From: Gerris lacustris
Lineage: Eukaryota; Arthropoda; Insecta; Hemiptera; Gerridae
Length of the DNA stretch: 64,000 nt
Direction of reading: 5' to 3'
Assembly: GCA_951217055.1 (NCBI GenBank)
Contig: OX578277.1
Span: 106,462,119-106,526,118 of the forward strand
Shown here: one piece after another, positions 44,311 through 54,510 of the stretch
Layout: every line of letters starts with the position of its first letter
How positions within the stretch are numbered: position 1 is the first letter of the stretch
Position numbers and translations under genes: made by a program
Notes under the pieces: generated by a model
What the model was told of the DNA's origin: nothing
Database searches by the model: none
Seen by the model: only the letters and a program-made list of their open reading frames with translations

Positions 44311-44859
44311 CATGTTTAACTTCTTTTGTCATTGCATAATAGGACCCCCTATTCTTAGCTACAGCAGTTTTTTTTTAGTTTTTTTTATTTTAAGGATAAT
44401 ATGTTTTATACGGAATCTACTGTTTTAAAATTCCAACACCCTCCATTATTTCCAAGAATTAAAAGTAGGGTTGTGGAACGAAACGTTTTGACCTACGCTC
44501 AAATTAAAATGATTTCTTCAACACTATGAATGGTATTAGTTATTTATGGTTCAAGTTGACAGCTGATTTATTAATAACTGTGTCTTATTAATAGGCTTCA
44601 ACTAAAAAATAATTCAAATGCTATTTCCTTTCTAAATATGGTGCAGTAGAGTGACAAGTTCATTTATAGCTCGTCTTCAAACAGAGCAGTCAGTTCTTTT
44701 AACTTTTTTTAAACTATACATCGCGGGGTTCTTTCGTAAAGTGACTTATAGAATAGCTTTATAAATTTACTCTTTAATTCAAATTAAATAATTTAGGAGA
44801 CAACGTGTATAAACCTAATTTTCGTTTATCAGGTTGTAAAAGAAACAGAAAAATAATTA
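44311..44859. other. AT-rich spacer, no gene
   Basis: Nothing recognised. Confidence 0.4.
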
Positions 44860-45605
44860 CAAGATAAAAAGAATTTCTTATATACTACGTTTTTAAAGTT
44901 TCTGTTGAATCATATGTAATGTTGATAATATAATTGTCATTGTTATATATTATAATGTTAGTGAAAAAAAAAAAATGCATAGTTCCGAGTTATATTTTAA
45001 AAGGATTTACTTCACATAAATGATAACCATCTAGAGTCTAGAGAGCTGATCTTAAACTTATAAAAGGACAAATCTTTGTACAACGGATCTCCCCAACACC
45101 GAATCTAAATCGTGCCATTAATATGCCCTGTGTAGGGACAGTAAGAGAAGAAAAATGTGTACAAGTAAAGAAGTACAGAAGCAGAAAAATTAAACCTATG
45201 CCTAGGATACAAGTGTAAACTAACCTGGGTGTCACACGTCAATTAATTTATTTCTTTGTTTACTTTTCGCTGTCATTCAATGTTTACCTCTTAATAAAAA
45301 ATCACAAATTTGAAACCCGTCAAAATGAAGCATTGTGAATACTATGGGATATGTCAAAACAAATAAAATAACTTGCGGATTTTTTCCGAACTAACTTTCC
45401 ATACAGCAAAATTTGCTAAAAACCAATTAAATTCTGCTGAAAAATGGCTAAAAGTATTAAAATAATGCATTTTCATCGTGTTCTGAACTATTCTAAAAGT
45501 TTCAAATGTTTAGCAACTCGGGAAGTTAGTTGAAAATCGATTGCAAGATTTGTACTGGACAAACAAAAAAACACACAAACAAGAAAGCAAGCTAATAAAA
45601 ACTAA
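44860..45605 (-). repeat. Family G repeat, copy 2
   Basis: Reverse orientation of 23600-24240. The stretch 45119-45255 replaces the AT-rich atcgatatatttga...aatcgata part of other copies with unrelated sequence, an internal substitution or insertion. Confidence 0.75.
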
Positions 45606-45779
45606 AATAAAATAATATTCTTCCAATTTGTAAGGCACTATTATCTCTCTCTCGCCGTATTGTTAGACTAATGATCATATGAGTTTTGGAACTGATTCGA
45701 TTCCCAGTTGGGTAACATTTATTTTTCTGCAATATCAAATTTTCTCAGACCATTGAAATTAACAAGTTACCATCTATGG

Positions 45780-45840
45780 CAGGGTTTCCCAAACTGTGTA
45801 CCGCAGCACATTAGTGTGTCACGAGTTCCAAAATAAAAAA
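45780..45840. mobile_element. Solo hAT-like terminus
   Basis: cagggtttcccaaactgtgt, accgcagcacattagtgtgt is the style of hAT element ends (CAGGGTTTCCCAAACTG). No opposite end was found nearby. Confidence 0.4.
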
Positions 45841-45959
45841 TAATAATATCCAATCTAGCCAGAACAAAATAAAGCCTGCCTGTACAAAGTACAATAGTTT
45901 AAAACGGAATAGTTTTAATTTTCCTAATGGAACTATATTATTTATCATGAGAGTATGTT

Positions 45960-46410
45960 TTTATCAGGTAATAATTACAAGATAAAAAGAACTTTTTATA
46001 TACTACGTTTTTAAATGTTCTGTTGAATCGTATGTAATGTTGATAATATAATTGTTATTGTTATATAATATATAATGTTAGTGAAAAAAAAAAAAAAATA
46101 GTTCCAAAATTATTTACTTCACATAAATGACAACCATCTAGAGAGCTGATCTTAAACCTATATAAAAGGACAAATCTTTGTACAACGGATCTCCCCAACA
46201 CCAAATCTAAACCGTGCCATCGATATATTTGAAATAATATAATCGATAAATAATATAATCGATATATTTCCTGGTTTGCTGTCATTTAATTGTTTATCTC
46301 TTACTAAGATCTCTTATTTATAAAAATCACAAATTTGAAACCCGTCAAAACGAAGATTGTAAATATGGGACATGGCTAAACAAATAAAATAACTTGCGGA
46401 TTTTTTCCGA
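45960..46410 (-). repeat. Family G repeat, copy 3, truncated
   Basis: Same orientation as copy 2, about 1.1 kb away. It stops at gcggattttttccgaatcaa, where it is fused to family F. Confidence 0.75.
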
Positions 46411-46640
46411 ATCAACCGTTTACACTAATTATGACATACCCACCAAATTTCATCAAAATTGGTTTAGTAGTTTTTAAGATATGGGGGATCGTAAAAATGA
46501 TGAACGAGGGGCAGACAGATATGAAAACAAAAAATGTTCCCTGATGTCTGCAACAGGATTTCGGCTAGGAATTGTTAAATTTTGAAACAGAAATAAAAGT
46601 ACATCTTTGGTAAGCTCGGAAACAAAAATGTATTGAAGAT
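46411..46640 (-). repeat. Family F fragment fused to family G
   Basis: Reads cactaattatgacataccca, caaatttcatcaaaattggt, gggcagacagatatgaaaac, aatgttccctgatgtctgca and ggtaagctcggaaac, all reversed family F. The clean join to family G suggests insertion or recombination within the shared module. Confidence 0.65.
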
Positions 46641-47300
46641 TATTATACCTTAATTTTTCCTCTTTTTGTCTTTGTATAATTTAATTAATGTTCTTTTGAA
46701 ATATTTATTTTATATTCTTGCCAACACTGCCTATTACTTTTTACAAAAAATATTAACAGTTAAATCATTGTTTTTTTTACTTAATTAGGTTTAATATAAT
46801 TCTTTTACACAGACACATTTTATTATATTTTAATAAATCATACACTTAAGCGTTCGTTAAAAATATGAATTAATAATAGTAAAACTTATAATAAAGAAAA
46901 ATATCCCGGATGGATAATTAAAATCTGGCTTCTGACGAACTTCTTATATTTTAAAAATAAATAAATAAAAATACAAATTAAAAAAAAAAACTTTTATTTT
47001 TTTTTGTAGACGCGTGGAAGTCGTGGTAGGAAAAAAACGAAAAGGAAGATTATTTTTTCCTTTTTCTTTTTTAGACGGAAAACTTGCTTAAAAATAGATT
47101 TGAGAGTTTGAAAGAGTTGCGTGCGCAGTTCTAGAGGATGAGAGTGTTTAGAGATACTCTTAGAGATGAGTAATCTAAAAGAGTCTTGCACTTAAAAGTG
47201 AGAGACTCTCTAATCTCTAAACTTAGGTATACTCTCTTAGAAGAGCACTCGACTCCCTATATGCGGTATTCGCTGAATACCGAATATTTTACTTTGCCTT
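46641..47300. other. AT-rich spacer with short inverted motifs
   Basis: gagtgtttagagatactctt and gagagactctctaatctcta (47144-47220) contain nested agag/ctct pairs. No gene is supported. Confidence 0.4.
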
Positions 47301-47513
47301 TTGCCGAGTAAGTATCATGACATGTCTATGAGTTGTTTTTGGAAAATCGCAGAACACGTGGGGCGTTTTCGTGTTAATAATACGAACCCTGCAACTTCGT
47401 TCAGGCCATATCAAGTAGCGGTGGTTTCCTCTACTACTATCTCTTCTACAAACGTTCTACCTTCACTTCTTCTTCAGCTTTTAGAAATGGAAGAAGGTAC
47501 TTTTAGCAGGTAG
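47301..47513 (+). CDS. Unrecognised short frame
   Basis: About 70 codons with a more even base composition than neighbouring DNA (...FRVNNTNPATSFRPYQVAVV...). A methionine-initiated version starts at about 47319. No domain is recognised, and no splice or promoter signal supports it strongly. It could be an exon of an unknown gene or chance. Confidence 0.15.
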   Translation: MPSKYHDMSMSCFWKIAEHVGRFRVNNTNPATSFRPYQVAVVSSTTISSTNVLPSLLLQLLEMEEGTFSR

Positions 47514-47579
47514 CAGCAATTACTGCTGTTGTTTGATTTTGTTGACTTTCTTTGGAGAGTGTCCTCCAATTTGAGGGGG

Positions 47580-47804
47580 AACCCTTAAGTTTTTAACCCT
47601 TAAGTTTTTTTACCCTAATTTTTTTGAAAAATATTTTTTTTTAAGTCGCTATATTTTTAAAATATGTGTGTAGGTACAAGACACGTACATGCCAAATTTC
47701 AAAGTGATGGGACGAAAGGTGTAGCCATGAGAGTATGCGACAGGACGGACGGACAGACACATGCAGGAAAATATAAGGGTCCTTGGTTTTGCCTACGGAC
47801 CCTA
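47580..47804 (-). repeat. Family E repeat, copy 3, truncated
   Basis: Covers only the head of the family in reverse orientation: taagtcgctatatttttaaa, gccaaatttcaaagtgatgg, cggacggacagacacatgca, ttttgcctacggacccta. Confidence 0.75.
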
Positions 47805-48455
47805 AAAACTGTTATGAAAATGAACCCCGAACCAGTTTTAAAAAGTATTCCGCATAGTGATTGCACTATGCAATGTCTTATGGATAAAATGTCAGAAATT
47901 TTTAGTGCAGATGGATGAATCCACTTTTTGTAGAAACAGTATTTTTATAGCTGATATTATACAGTGATATTATAGCTCCAGATTAAGAGAAATTACAGAA
48001 GAATGTCTTTCAGTGAACTGTGAACTATTACAAATGTGCACTATAGGTGAACACATAATTGTTTTACATTTTTTTGAAAATTTACACTGAACAGAAGAAA
48101 TGTTATGTAAGCTATAGTGATTATACGGTCATAGGTAGGCCAAATATAAAAGAAACGATGACTGACCACATTAATAAAAATCAAACTATTTTCCAATTAC
48201 AATATCGATATATCTGTAATCAAGTTTATATCTGTTATCTGAAATCTTATATAAACCACTTATTCTAATTTTTTGCCCAAGTTCTTAGCTCAAATGGTTT
48301 TCTTTAAGATTTTAAAGTGCAATTATTAGTATTCTGCTAACTTTGTATGCTGTATATTAATGGCAAAATGCAAGGGGGTCAATGAAGAAAATTATTTTTT
48401 AAAAGGGGTCGATGAAGGAAAAAGGTCGGGAACCCCTGGTTTAGACACATGGGAA
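47805..48455 (+). pseudogene. hAT transposase remnant (ZBED/SCAND3-like)
   Basis: Encodes IPHSDCTMQCLMDKMSEIF and, after a stop and frame change, LQMDEST, matching the IPLSNNTISRRIDDMS...LQLDESTD signature around the first catalytic Asp of hAT transposases of the SCAND3/ZBED type. The rest is shattered by stops. The right end gtcgggaacccctgg is the reverse of a typical hAT end (CCAGGGGTTCCC). Confidence 0.6.
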
Positions 48456-48700
48456 GCTCCTCGAAAGAGTGGCGCCACCAGGTTTCGGCCTGGAAACCAT
48501 GATGATGACACTCCAAGTTGTATTCCGTCAGGAGGGGAGTCATGGTTAACGATCATATCATCCGAAATCTTCACACGAGTGTGAAGATTTCGGTCGCTAA
48601 CCTGGGTTTGTTCAATGGGCCCACCTAAGTGGCCTGCATCTTCGAGTGTACAAGCCCCCCGGAATAAAAAAAAAGAAAAAAAAGTGTCTTCCAATTTCTC
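48456..48700. other. GC-richer segment with 32-bp palindrome
   Basis: Minus-strand frame of about 100 codons, but no domain is recognised. It holds the palindrome at 48562-48593 and several short GC stems (caggtttcggcctggaaacc). Could be a structured repeat end adjoining the hAT remnant. Confidence 0.35.
48562..48593. repeat. Perfect palindrome with 15-bp arms
   Basis: CCGAAATCTTCACAC and GTGTGAAGATTTCGG pair without mismatch around GA. Could be a protein-binding site or a transposon centre. Confidence 0.85.
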
Positions 48701-48954
48701 TTCAGCTCCTTAGCAACCATTAAGCTCCTCTGCAACCAGGGCCTCCGAGAGGAATTATTGGCTCCTGAGAAAATAACTTCACAGGCCCCTTATAATAAGT
48801 ATGGCTTAATATTGTAAGCGACAGTAATTATTCATCTGTTGTTCTCAATAATATTATGTGAACTATACTCAGCTATATAAATTTGTTATTTTGAAATTAT
48901 AATACAAGTAAAAAAAATCTGGTTTAGCCCGTGCCCCTGACCAATTGACTTTCA

Positions 48955-49162
48955 AAATTTCGTCAAAAGGCCGATTTTGACGAAATTTGCCATACATGTT
49001 CAGAAAAATCATACCCCGAGGCGAAATCGAGAACTGAATTTTAGCTCCAAATTTAGGGGCGCTGCCCCCAAAAACTCTATAAAAAAATATTTCTCGAAAA
49101 CGATCGGAACCGTTTTCGATTTTGATTAAAAGAATTCTAAAATTTAATCCATTTAAATACGA

Positions 49163-49165
<3 letters not shown>
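48955..49165 (+). repeat. Family B copy, left part, split by the LINE
   Basis: Runs from the module (gccgattttgacgaaatttg, ccatacatgttcagaaaaat) to ccatttaaatacgaatt, where the LINE begins. It resumes at 54435. Confidence 0.85.
49149..49165. repeat. LINE target-site duplication, left
   Basis: CCATTTAAATACGAATT, identical to 54435-54451 and part of the family B target. Confidence 0.92.
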
Positions 49166-49197
<32 letters not shown>

Positions 49198-49469
49198 GTT
49201 TATTTGCTTTTAAAGCAACAAGGCTTTATACAAAGAGGTTTCGCAATTTACAATATAATCTTATAAATTAGTTAATACATATGGACATGATACTTACTCT
49301 CATACATTACTTATAAATACACACACACTCTCATCCATGCATTCACTAAAAAAATAACAAACAATAAAACTCTAAACAGTAATAACAAACACTAAAAATA
49401 AATAAATAAATATACAAAAATAAATTCTTTCAGTAATACAAGGCTCTCAAAATAAGAATGTTCATCGCT

Positions 49470-52432
49470 TTATTCATTCAACAAGAAGGATCTAGTTTTT
49501 AAGAAATTAATGAAAAAATAAAAAATAGTTTTTGCATCCTCTTTCGAGTTAGTGTTAAGTTGATTAGGCAGGCTCCTGTCGACTCCATCATCGCACAAAT
49601 ATTGCTTCCGTAAGAAGTTGTACCTCGGACAGTCTAATAAAATATGAACGAGGCTTTCTTTTTCATTCAAATTGCACAGAGTGCAAAACTCCTCTGTGTT
49701 TATTTTATAGGTTATTCCTTTAATTGTAATTTTCAGGAGCCCCTGTCCAGATGTTCTTACTTGGGCCAGTAGCTTTTGAACAGAGTACGGTAGCCCTAAT
49801 TGTAAATAATTAGTTGCTTTATTTAGAGCTTTATATATAGGGCTGTACATGGATTTGTCGATTTTCTCTAAATCAGACAATTTTAGCTTTGTACCAAAAT
49901 TGGAAAGAATTCGTGACTTAGTAGACTTATCTATAAAATTTCTGATAATTTGGTCGGCGTTTTCTCCAATTTGATTTAAAATTTGTTTTATTTGTGTAAC
50001 CCAGTTACGCTTAATAGAGTTTGTAGGTGAGGAGTCCTGTTGAATGAGTTTGTCGAAGCAACTTCTTAGAAGACTATCTTCTTCCTGTAGATGTAAATAA
50101 TTGAGCCAGTTTAGAGTTAACTTGAGTACGAATACTGAGATGTGATCTATATCGAATTCCTCTCTCACCATATAGTGTGGAGTGTTCCTTTTCAAAACAA
50201 AATAATTTTTGAAGAAGCTGTTTTGAGCTATTTCCAGATCCTCTAAGTACCGTAGGGACCAAATTTGTGCTCCATAAGTCAGAGTTGAAACGACGCAAGA
50301 CATGTACACTTTTTTCACTGCTTCGAAGGAAGTGTTCTTGTTTTTTATTAAGGTGTCCCTAAGAACCCCTGCAGCCGATCGGCTTCGGCTCACTGCCTGC
50401 TTAAGTGCGCTCTCGAAAACCCCTTTCCTTGAAAAGGAAACTCCTAGGTAACTAAACGTTTTAACTTCCTCTATCACAGCATTGTCATAAAACACAGGTT
50501 TTCTATTGGTAGCCAGTTTACCTTTACTAAAAATCATTAGTTTGGTTTTATCAATGTTAACTTCTAAATCGTTGTTTAGACAATATTCGTGGAGCTTTCT
50601 TAGCGAATAGTTCATGTTTACAGAGGAGTCGGCAAAAACGATAAGGTCATCTGCGTACATAAGAATTATTAAATCTCTTTTCCCGTTTACACTGACGCCT
50701 TTGCAATTCTTCGACCTTAAAAAAGGTTCCAAATCAGCTGTAAATAAATTAAACAATCCTGGCGACATAATTTCTCCTTGCATAAGGCCCCGAGAAATCT
50801 TGATATCTGATGACAACTGGCAATTATATCTTATTTTAGTTGATGCGTTGGAGTAAAGGTTGGTTATGAAGTGAATATATTTAAAGCTGACACCTAAATT
50901 AACTAATTTTTCTATAAGTTTCTGATGTGATATTCTATCGAAGGCTTTTTTAAAATCAATAAATGTAGCGTATATTTTTCGTTTAGGAAGACGCAAATGG
51001 CTTTGAATGACTGCGTTCAGAATAAATACATTGTCAAGACAACCTTTACCCCTCCGAAAGCCTGCTTGTATTTCTGGAATTAGTTTGTGTTTATCGGTCC
51101 ATAGTGTAAGCCGATTATTTATTACGGAGGTAAATATTTTTGTTATGCAATTAATAAGACTGATTCCTCTATAATTGTGTAAATCTTGGTTATCGCCTTT
51201 TTTGAACAGCAAAAATGTTGTGATATTAGACCATTCTATTGGGACCTGTCCCGTTTCTAATATTTTGTTAAACAGACAAGTTATATACAGCCACCAGTTA
51301 TAAGGTAAGTGCTTAAAAAATTCATAGCTGAGCCCATCAGACCCAGGACTTGAATTATTCTTTAACTGTGCAAGAACTACCGTTATTTCCTCAGTGTTTA
51401 TAGGGCTGTCTAGTTCTTCGACATAAGAATGAGGGATTTCTACGCAGTTTGTTATAGGTGCAGTTAAAAGATTAGAGTAAAAGGCTTCACAGTCTGAGAT
51501 GGATATACTTGTAGTGGAATATTGTTTCTTCTTATTCAAACTCTTAATGCTGGCCCAAAATTGTTTGGAGTTATTGACATTCGTTAACTTATCTATGACT
51601 GTTTTATTGTAGTATCTTTTCTTAAATCTTATTGTTTTCTTATAATCTGATAAAGCTTGTACATAGTTGGTTTTGTGCGGTTCAATAAAGTTATTTTTCT
51701 TGCACAACCTTAGGTAACGTTTTAAAGTTTTCTTCAGGGTGTAACAATCTTTATCGAACCAAGGTTTATTACTTGTTCGAGATCTGGAACTTTTATACCC
51801 ACTGCTTTTAATACATTGTTTTAAATCTAGCCTATCAGACACATCTTTGATAGCTCCAACTAGGTTGTTGTATATGAAGTCTGTAGAGCGGTTCATATCT
51901 ATAGCGACCGAGGGATAGTTAAGCATTTCTGTTTGATAAGAGTCTCTTACACTATCTATCCAGACATACTTAATGTATTTTCTAACTTCTTCAATTTCTA
52001 TTTCTGAGGGACTAGAGCTAGATTGATTAAGTTGTAGATTGAGTGATAATTTCACAGGGAAGTGATTGGATTGTATGACGGCCTCTGGAAGGATCTCTAA
52101 GTCCTCGATATAACTGAGACCTGGCATTCTGCACCATACTAGGTCCACACAACTGCAACCATTAGAACTTATGTAAGTATAACCTCCAGCTGAGTCGGAA
52201 TAAGTCCGACCATTTAATAGCACGAACCCAGCTAGTTCCATTACTTCAGTTAAGCAGCGACCCCGTCTATCAAGCTTAGTATCCAAGCTTTTCCGATAAC
52301 GCCTAAGGTTGAAGTTATTATATTCAAAAGGTAAATTAAAATTTAGGCCTGACACCCTCGCGTTAAAGTCTCCACCACAAATCACTATATTATCGGGATG
52401 TTTATTTATTAATTCTACTAAAGCTTCTTGCG
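49470..52432 (-). pseudogene. LINE ORF2, endonuclease C-terminus and reverse transcriptase
   Basis: 971 codons from a GTG at 52385, with the frame open a little further upstream. It opens with ICGGDFNAR, the catalytic GDFN motif of APE endonuclease, then SCVDLVWC-type endonuclease sequence. RT blocks follow: FKKGDNQDLHNYRGISL, QAGFRRGKGC, FIDFKKAFD, LMQGEIMSP and MYADD near residue 577, all intact. The C-terminus has CTLCNLNEKES...H..LDCP near residues 898-920, a CCHC-like motif common in this LINE group. It makes the cDNA at the nicked target site. It is cut from its N-terminal part by one frameshift at about 52418-52432, so a full product is not encoded as it stands. Confidence 0.9.
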
Positions 52433-52840
52433 GAACAAATCACATATGACATCTGAGTTAAGGGATGGCTTGAAGTATACCGATATTATGAACATAAAGA
52501 TGTTTGCCGTCGATATCTTTACTATTATCCAATATTCGCACATTTCTATTACCTCTGCGTCCAAATTTGGAGACACTAAAACTGCTAAACCACCACTCGC
52601 ACGACCCATACTTTTTTCTTTTAACGCTTTCGAGGTTATTGCTGTATATTCTCGAAATGGAGCAGGTAGATTATTGATGTCAGCCATAAGCCAAGTTTCG
52701 CTTAAGCATATTATGTGAGACCCCATTAAGTTATAGGCTTCCTCGATAAAATTACTATAGCCACTACAATTCCAGAAAATTATAGATGAATCTTCATTCT
52801 GACAAGTGAAATTCTCACCTTTGTGATATCTTTGTTTCAT
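52418..52840 (-). pseudogene. LINE ORF2, endonuclease N-terminal part
   Basis: About 140 codons beginning at an ATG 45 nt after the ORF1 stop. It includes FWNCSGY and ICLSETWL, the first APE endonuclease blocks with the conserved Asn and Glu, and GRASGGLAVLV. Frame is lost at CDLFRKKL-stop; the continuing endonuclease (...LINKHPDNIVICGGDFN) lies in another frame with a short overlap. One-base indel, assembly error or, less likely, programmed shift are the options. Confidence 0.88.
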
Positions 52841-52885
52841 ATTTGATTTGTCTTCAGATCTATTTCCCTTATTATTTGCTGTTTG

Positions 52886-53662
52886 CTATGGATTTTGACT
52901 TCTATCAGAAGGTTTTGAACTTCCGCCATAACGATCTTTAGAACCCGTTGAATTACAGCTAGAGCCTTCAAAATAATCGAATAAGGCAGTCTGATTTAGA
53001 TCTGCTTTATTCTTTTTCTTTTTCATCTGTTTAGTTGCCTCCGGGCTGTTTTTTGGGGAAGGTTTCTCAAGAGGTCTTTTCGTGCGTTCCACTCTTCTGT
53101 TCACTTCATCTTTGATGACTAATTTATCGTACTGCAGTACCGCGAATTTACCTTCTTTTCTTGCCGCTTGTAGTTCAGGAACTAGAGATTTTCTAATTTC
53201 TCTAACTTTGGGCGAAAAATCATCTTCCAGATAGATATTTGACCCTTTCAGACTTTTCTTATTTCTCATGATTTCCAGTTTCTTTTTAAAAGACTGCAAT
53301 TTTAGGCAGATTGGTCTACTCTCTTTAGAATAATGACCAAGTCTATAAATGAAGTCTACATCGTATCCATTTATTTCCATTTTTAACTTGCTAGTTAAAA
53401 TGTCCAGCACAAGTTCTTCCAGATCACGTGTACTCTCCGGTTTGTGTTCTCCTATCCCATAAATTATAATATTTTTTCTTCTAATTTCTCTTTCTAGTAG
53501 TTCTATTTTCTTATCCTGTATTTTAACTTTCTCATTAATTACTATGTGGTTTTCTTTTATTTCCTCCAGTGTTTTGTTTATTTCTTCTTTAGATAGCTGT
53601 ATTTCTTTTTTTATTTCATCTCTAAAATTAGATAGCAATTGTACTAACTTCTCTTCATCCAT
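52886..53662 (-). CDS. LINE ORF1 protein, L1-ORF1p-like RNA-binding protein
   Basis: Intact frame of 258 codons. Residues 1-75 are a charged heptad-rich coiled coil (LSKEEINKTLEEIKENH...). RRKNIIIYGI at about 77-86 opens an RRM-like fold continuing through RLGHYSKESRPICLKL and KGSNIYLEDDFSPKVREIR. The tail is basic (KKKKNK) and ends polar. By analogy with L1 ORF1 it would trimerise and coat the element RNA. It starts at the first ATG after the 5' UTR, and its stop is 45 nt before ORF2. Confidence 0.85.
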   Translation of the reverse strand: MDEEKLVQLLSNFRDEIKKEIQLSKEEINKTLEEIKENHIVINEKVKIQDKKIELLEREIRRKNIIIYGIGEHKPESTRDLEELVLDILTSKLKMEINGYDVDFIYRLGHYSKESRPICLKLQSFKKKLEIMRNKKSLKGSNIYLEDDFSPKVREIRKSLVPELQAARKEGKFAVLQYDKLVIKDEVNRRVERTKRPLEKPSPKNSPEATKQMKKKKNKADLNQTALFDYFEGSSCNSTGSKDRYGGSSKPSDRSQNP

Positions 53663-53894
53663 AGTTGTTGTGTTTATATTAAAACAATAATATTTATACT
53701 TAAGGATTATTATTTATGTAAATAAAATGTGAACTAATTTTAAACTTATGTATTCGAGCAAATCAAATAATGAATACTTATTTATTTAATTATTTTGTTC
53801 CTTTTTATTGCGGCGTTTAATAAAATATTAAAAGTATAACTAAATGTAAGATAAAATAACAATAAAACTTTCTTAAAGAGATAATAATTACAAA

Positions 53895-54002
53895 TAAAAT
53901 CACTCTTCCGCCAGTAGGAATTGAAGCTGGTACCGGGTTTATAATGATGCCGGAAATACGTTGAAACGCAGCGCCTTAACCAACTACGCTACAGTACCCC
54001 GA
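53895..54002 (-). repeat. tRNA-like sequence in the LINE 5' UTR
   Basis: On the LINE sense strand there is a strong A box (tagcgtagttggttaaggcg) and, about 64 nt on, a weaker B box (gcttcaattcctactgg). The 20-nt excess over the canonical 44 nt would suit an intron or extra arm. Either an internal pol III-like promoter or a SINE/tRNA fragment captured by the LINE. Confidence 0.4.
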
Positions 54003-54434
54003 CACTATTCCAGGGATTTCTTCAACCCCTTTAGATTTTTTCGGCAAGATTTTAATAACTATGAGGTTATGGCCTGTTTAACTATTTAAAAATTAAGTAA
54101 AATTATATTTCTAACACTTTAACCACTATACTATGTATTACTTAATAGTTAAATGTCCTACCTTTGACATTCCTCAATAGATCGGGTATAGAGGTGATGC
54201 ACTAAGCCAATATTTGACATTGAAAGAGAGCACCATGTGATTTCTTATTGTTACTGGAAAGTTATTAATTAAAATTGTATACGATTGTCCTTAAAAAAAG
54301 TAACAATGTCACTCTGTCCATAAAACTAAACAGAAATAAAAAAAAGCAAATTTGTTTCTATCCTTCACAACAACACAACAAAACAAAAAAAAAACCAAGA
54401 GCCTGATCTGAACACTGTGACATGTAAACACGAA

Positions 54435-54510
54435 CCATTTAAATACGAATTTAACGATATAAGCGGTTTTTCTGGGAAAAATCTAGTTCCTGAGAAAATA
54501 CTATATAATA
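54435..54510 (+). repeat. Family B copy, right part, and LINE target duplication
   Basis: Starts with the second CCATTTAAATACGAATT (54435-54451) and continues ttaacgatataagcggtttt, tctgggaaaaatctagttcc, tgagaaaata, then leaves the family before the B box. Confidence 0.85.

Larger units (their letters stand above)
49166..54434 (-). mobile_element. Nearly complete 5.3-kb non-LTR retrotransposon (APE-type LINE)
   Basis: Order on the minus strand: 5' UTR of about 770 bp, ORF1, ORF2 (endonuclease then reverse transcriptase), 3' UTR of about 300 bp, and a (TTA)n tail at 49166-49195. The element is flanked by 17-bp target-site duplications CCATTTAAATACGAATT at 49149-49165 and 54435-54451, which rejoin the interrupted family B repeat exactly. 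The microsatellite tail instead of poly-A, together with APE plus RT and a C-terminal CCHC-like motif, fits the CR1/L2/I side of the LINE tree. The only obvious defect is one frameshift in ORF2. Confidence 0.92.

Noticed and set aside
43201..44428. Frames of 90-135 codons rich in Phe, Ile, Leu and Tyr that look like membrane proteins
   Set aside because: The 54-bp satellite keeps all frames open; hydrophobicity comes from T-rich codons.
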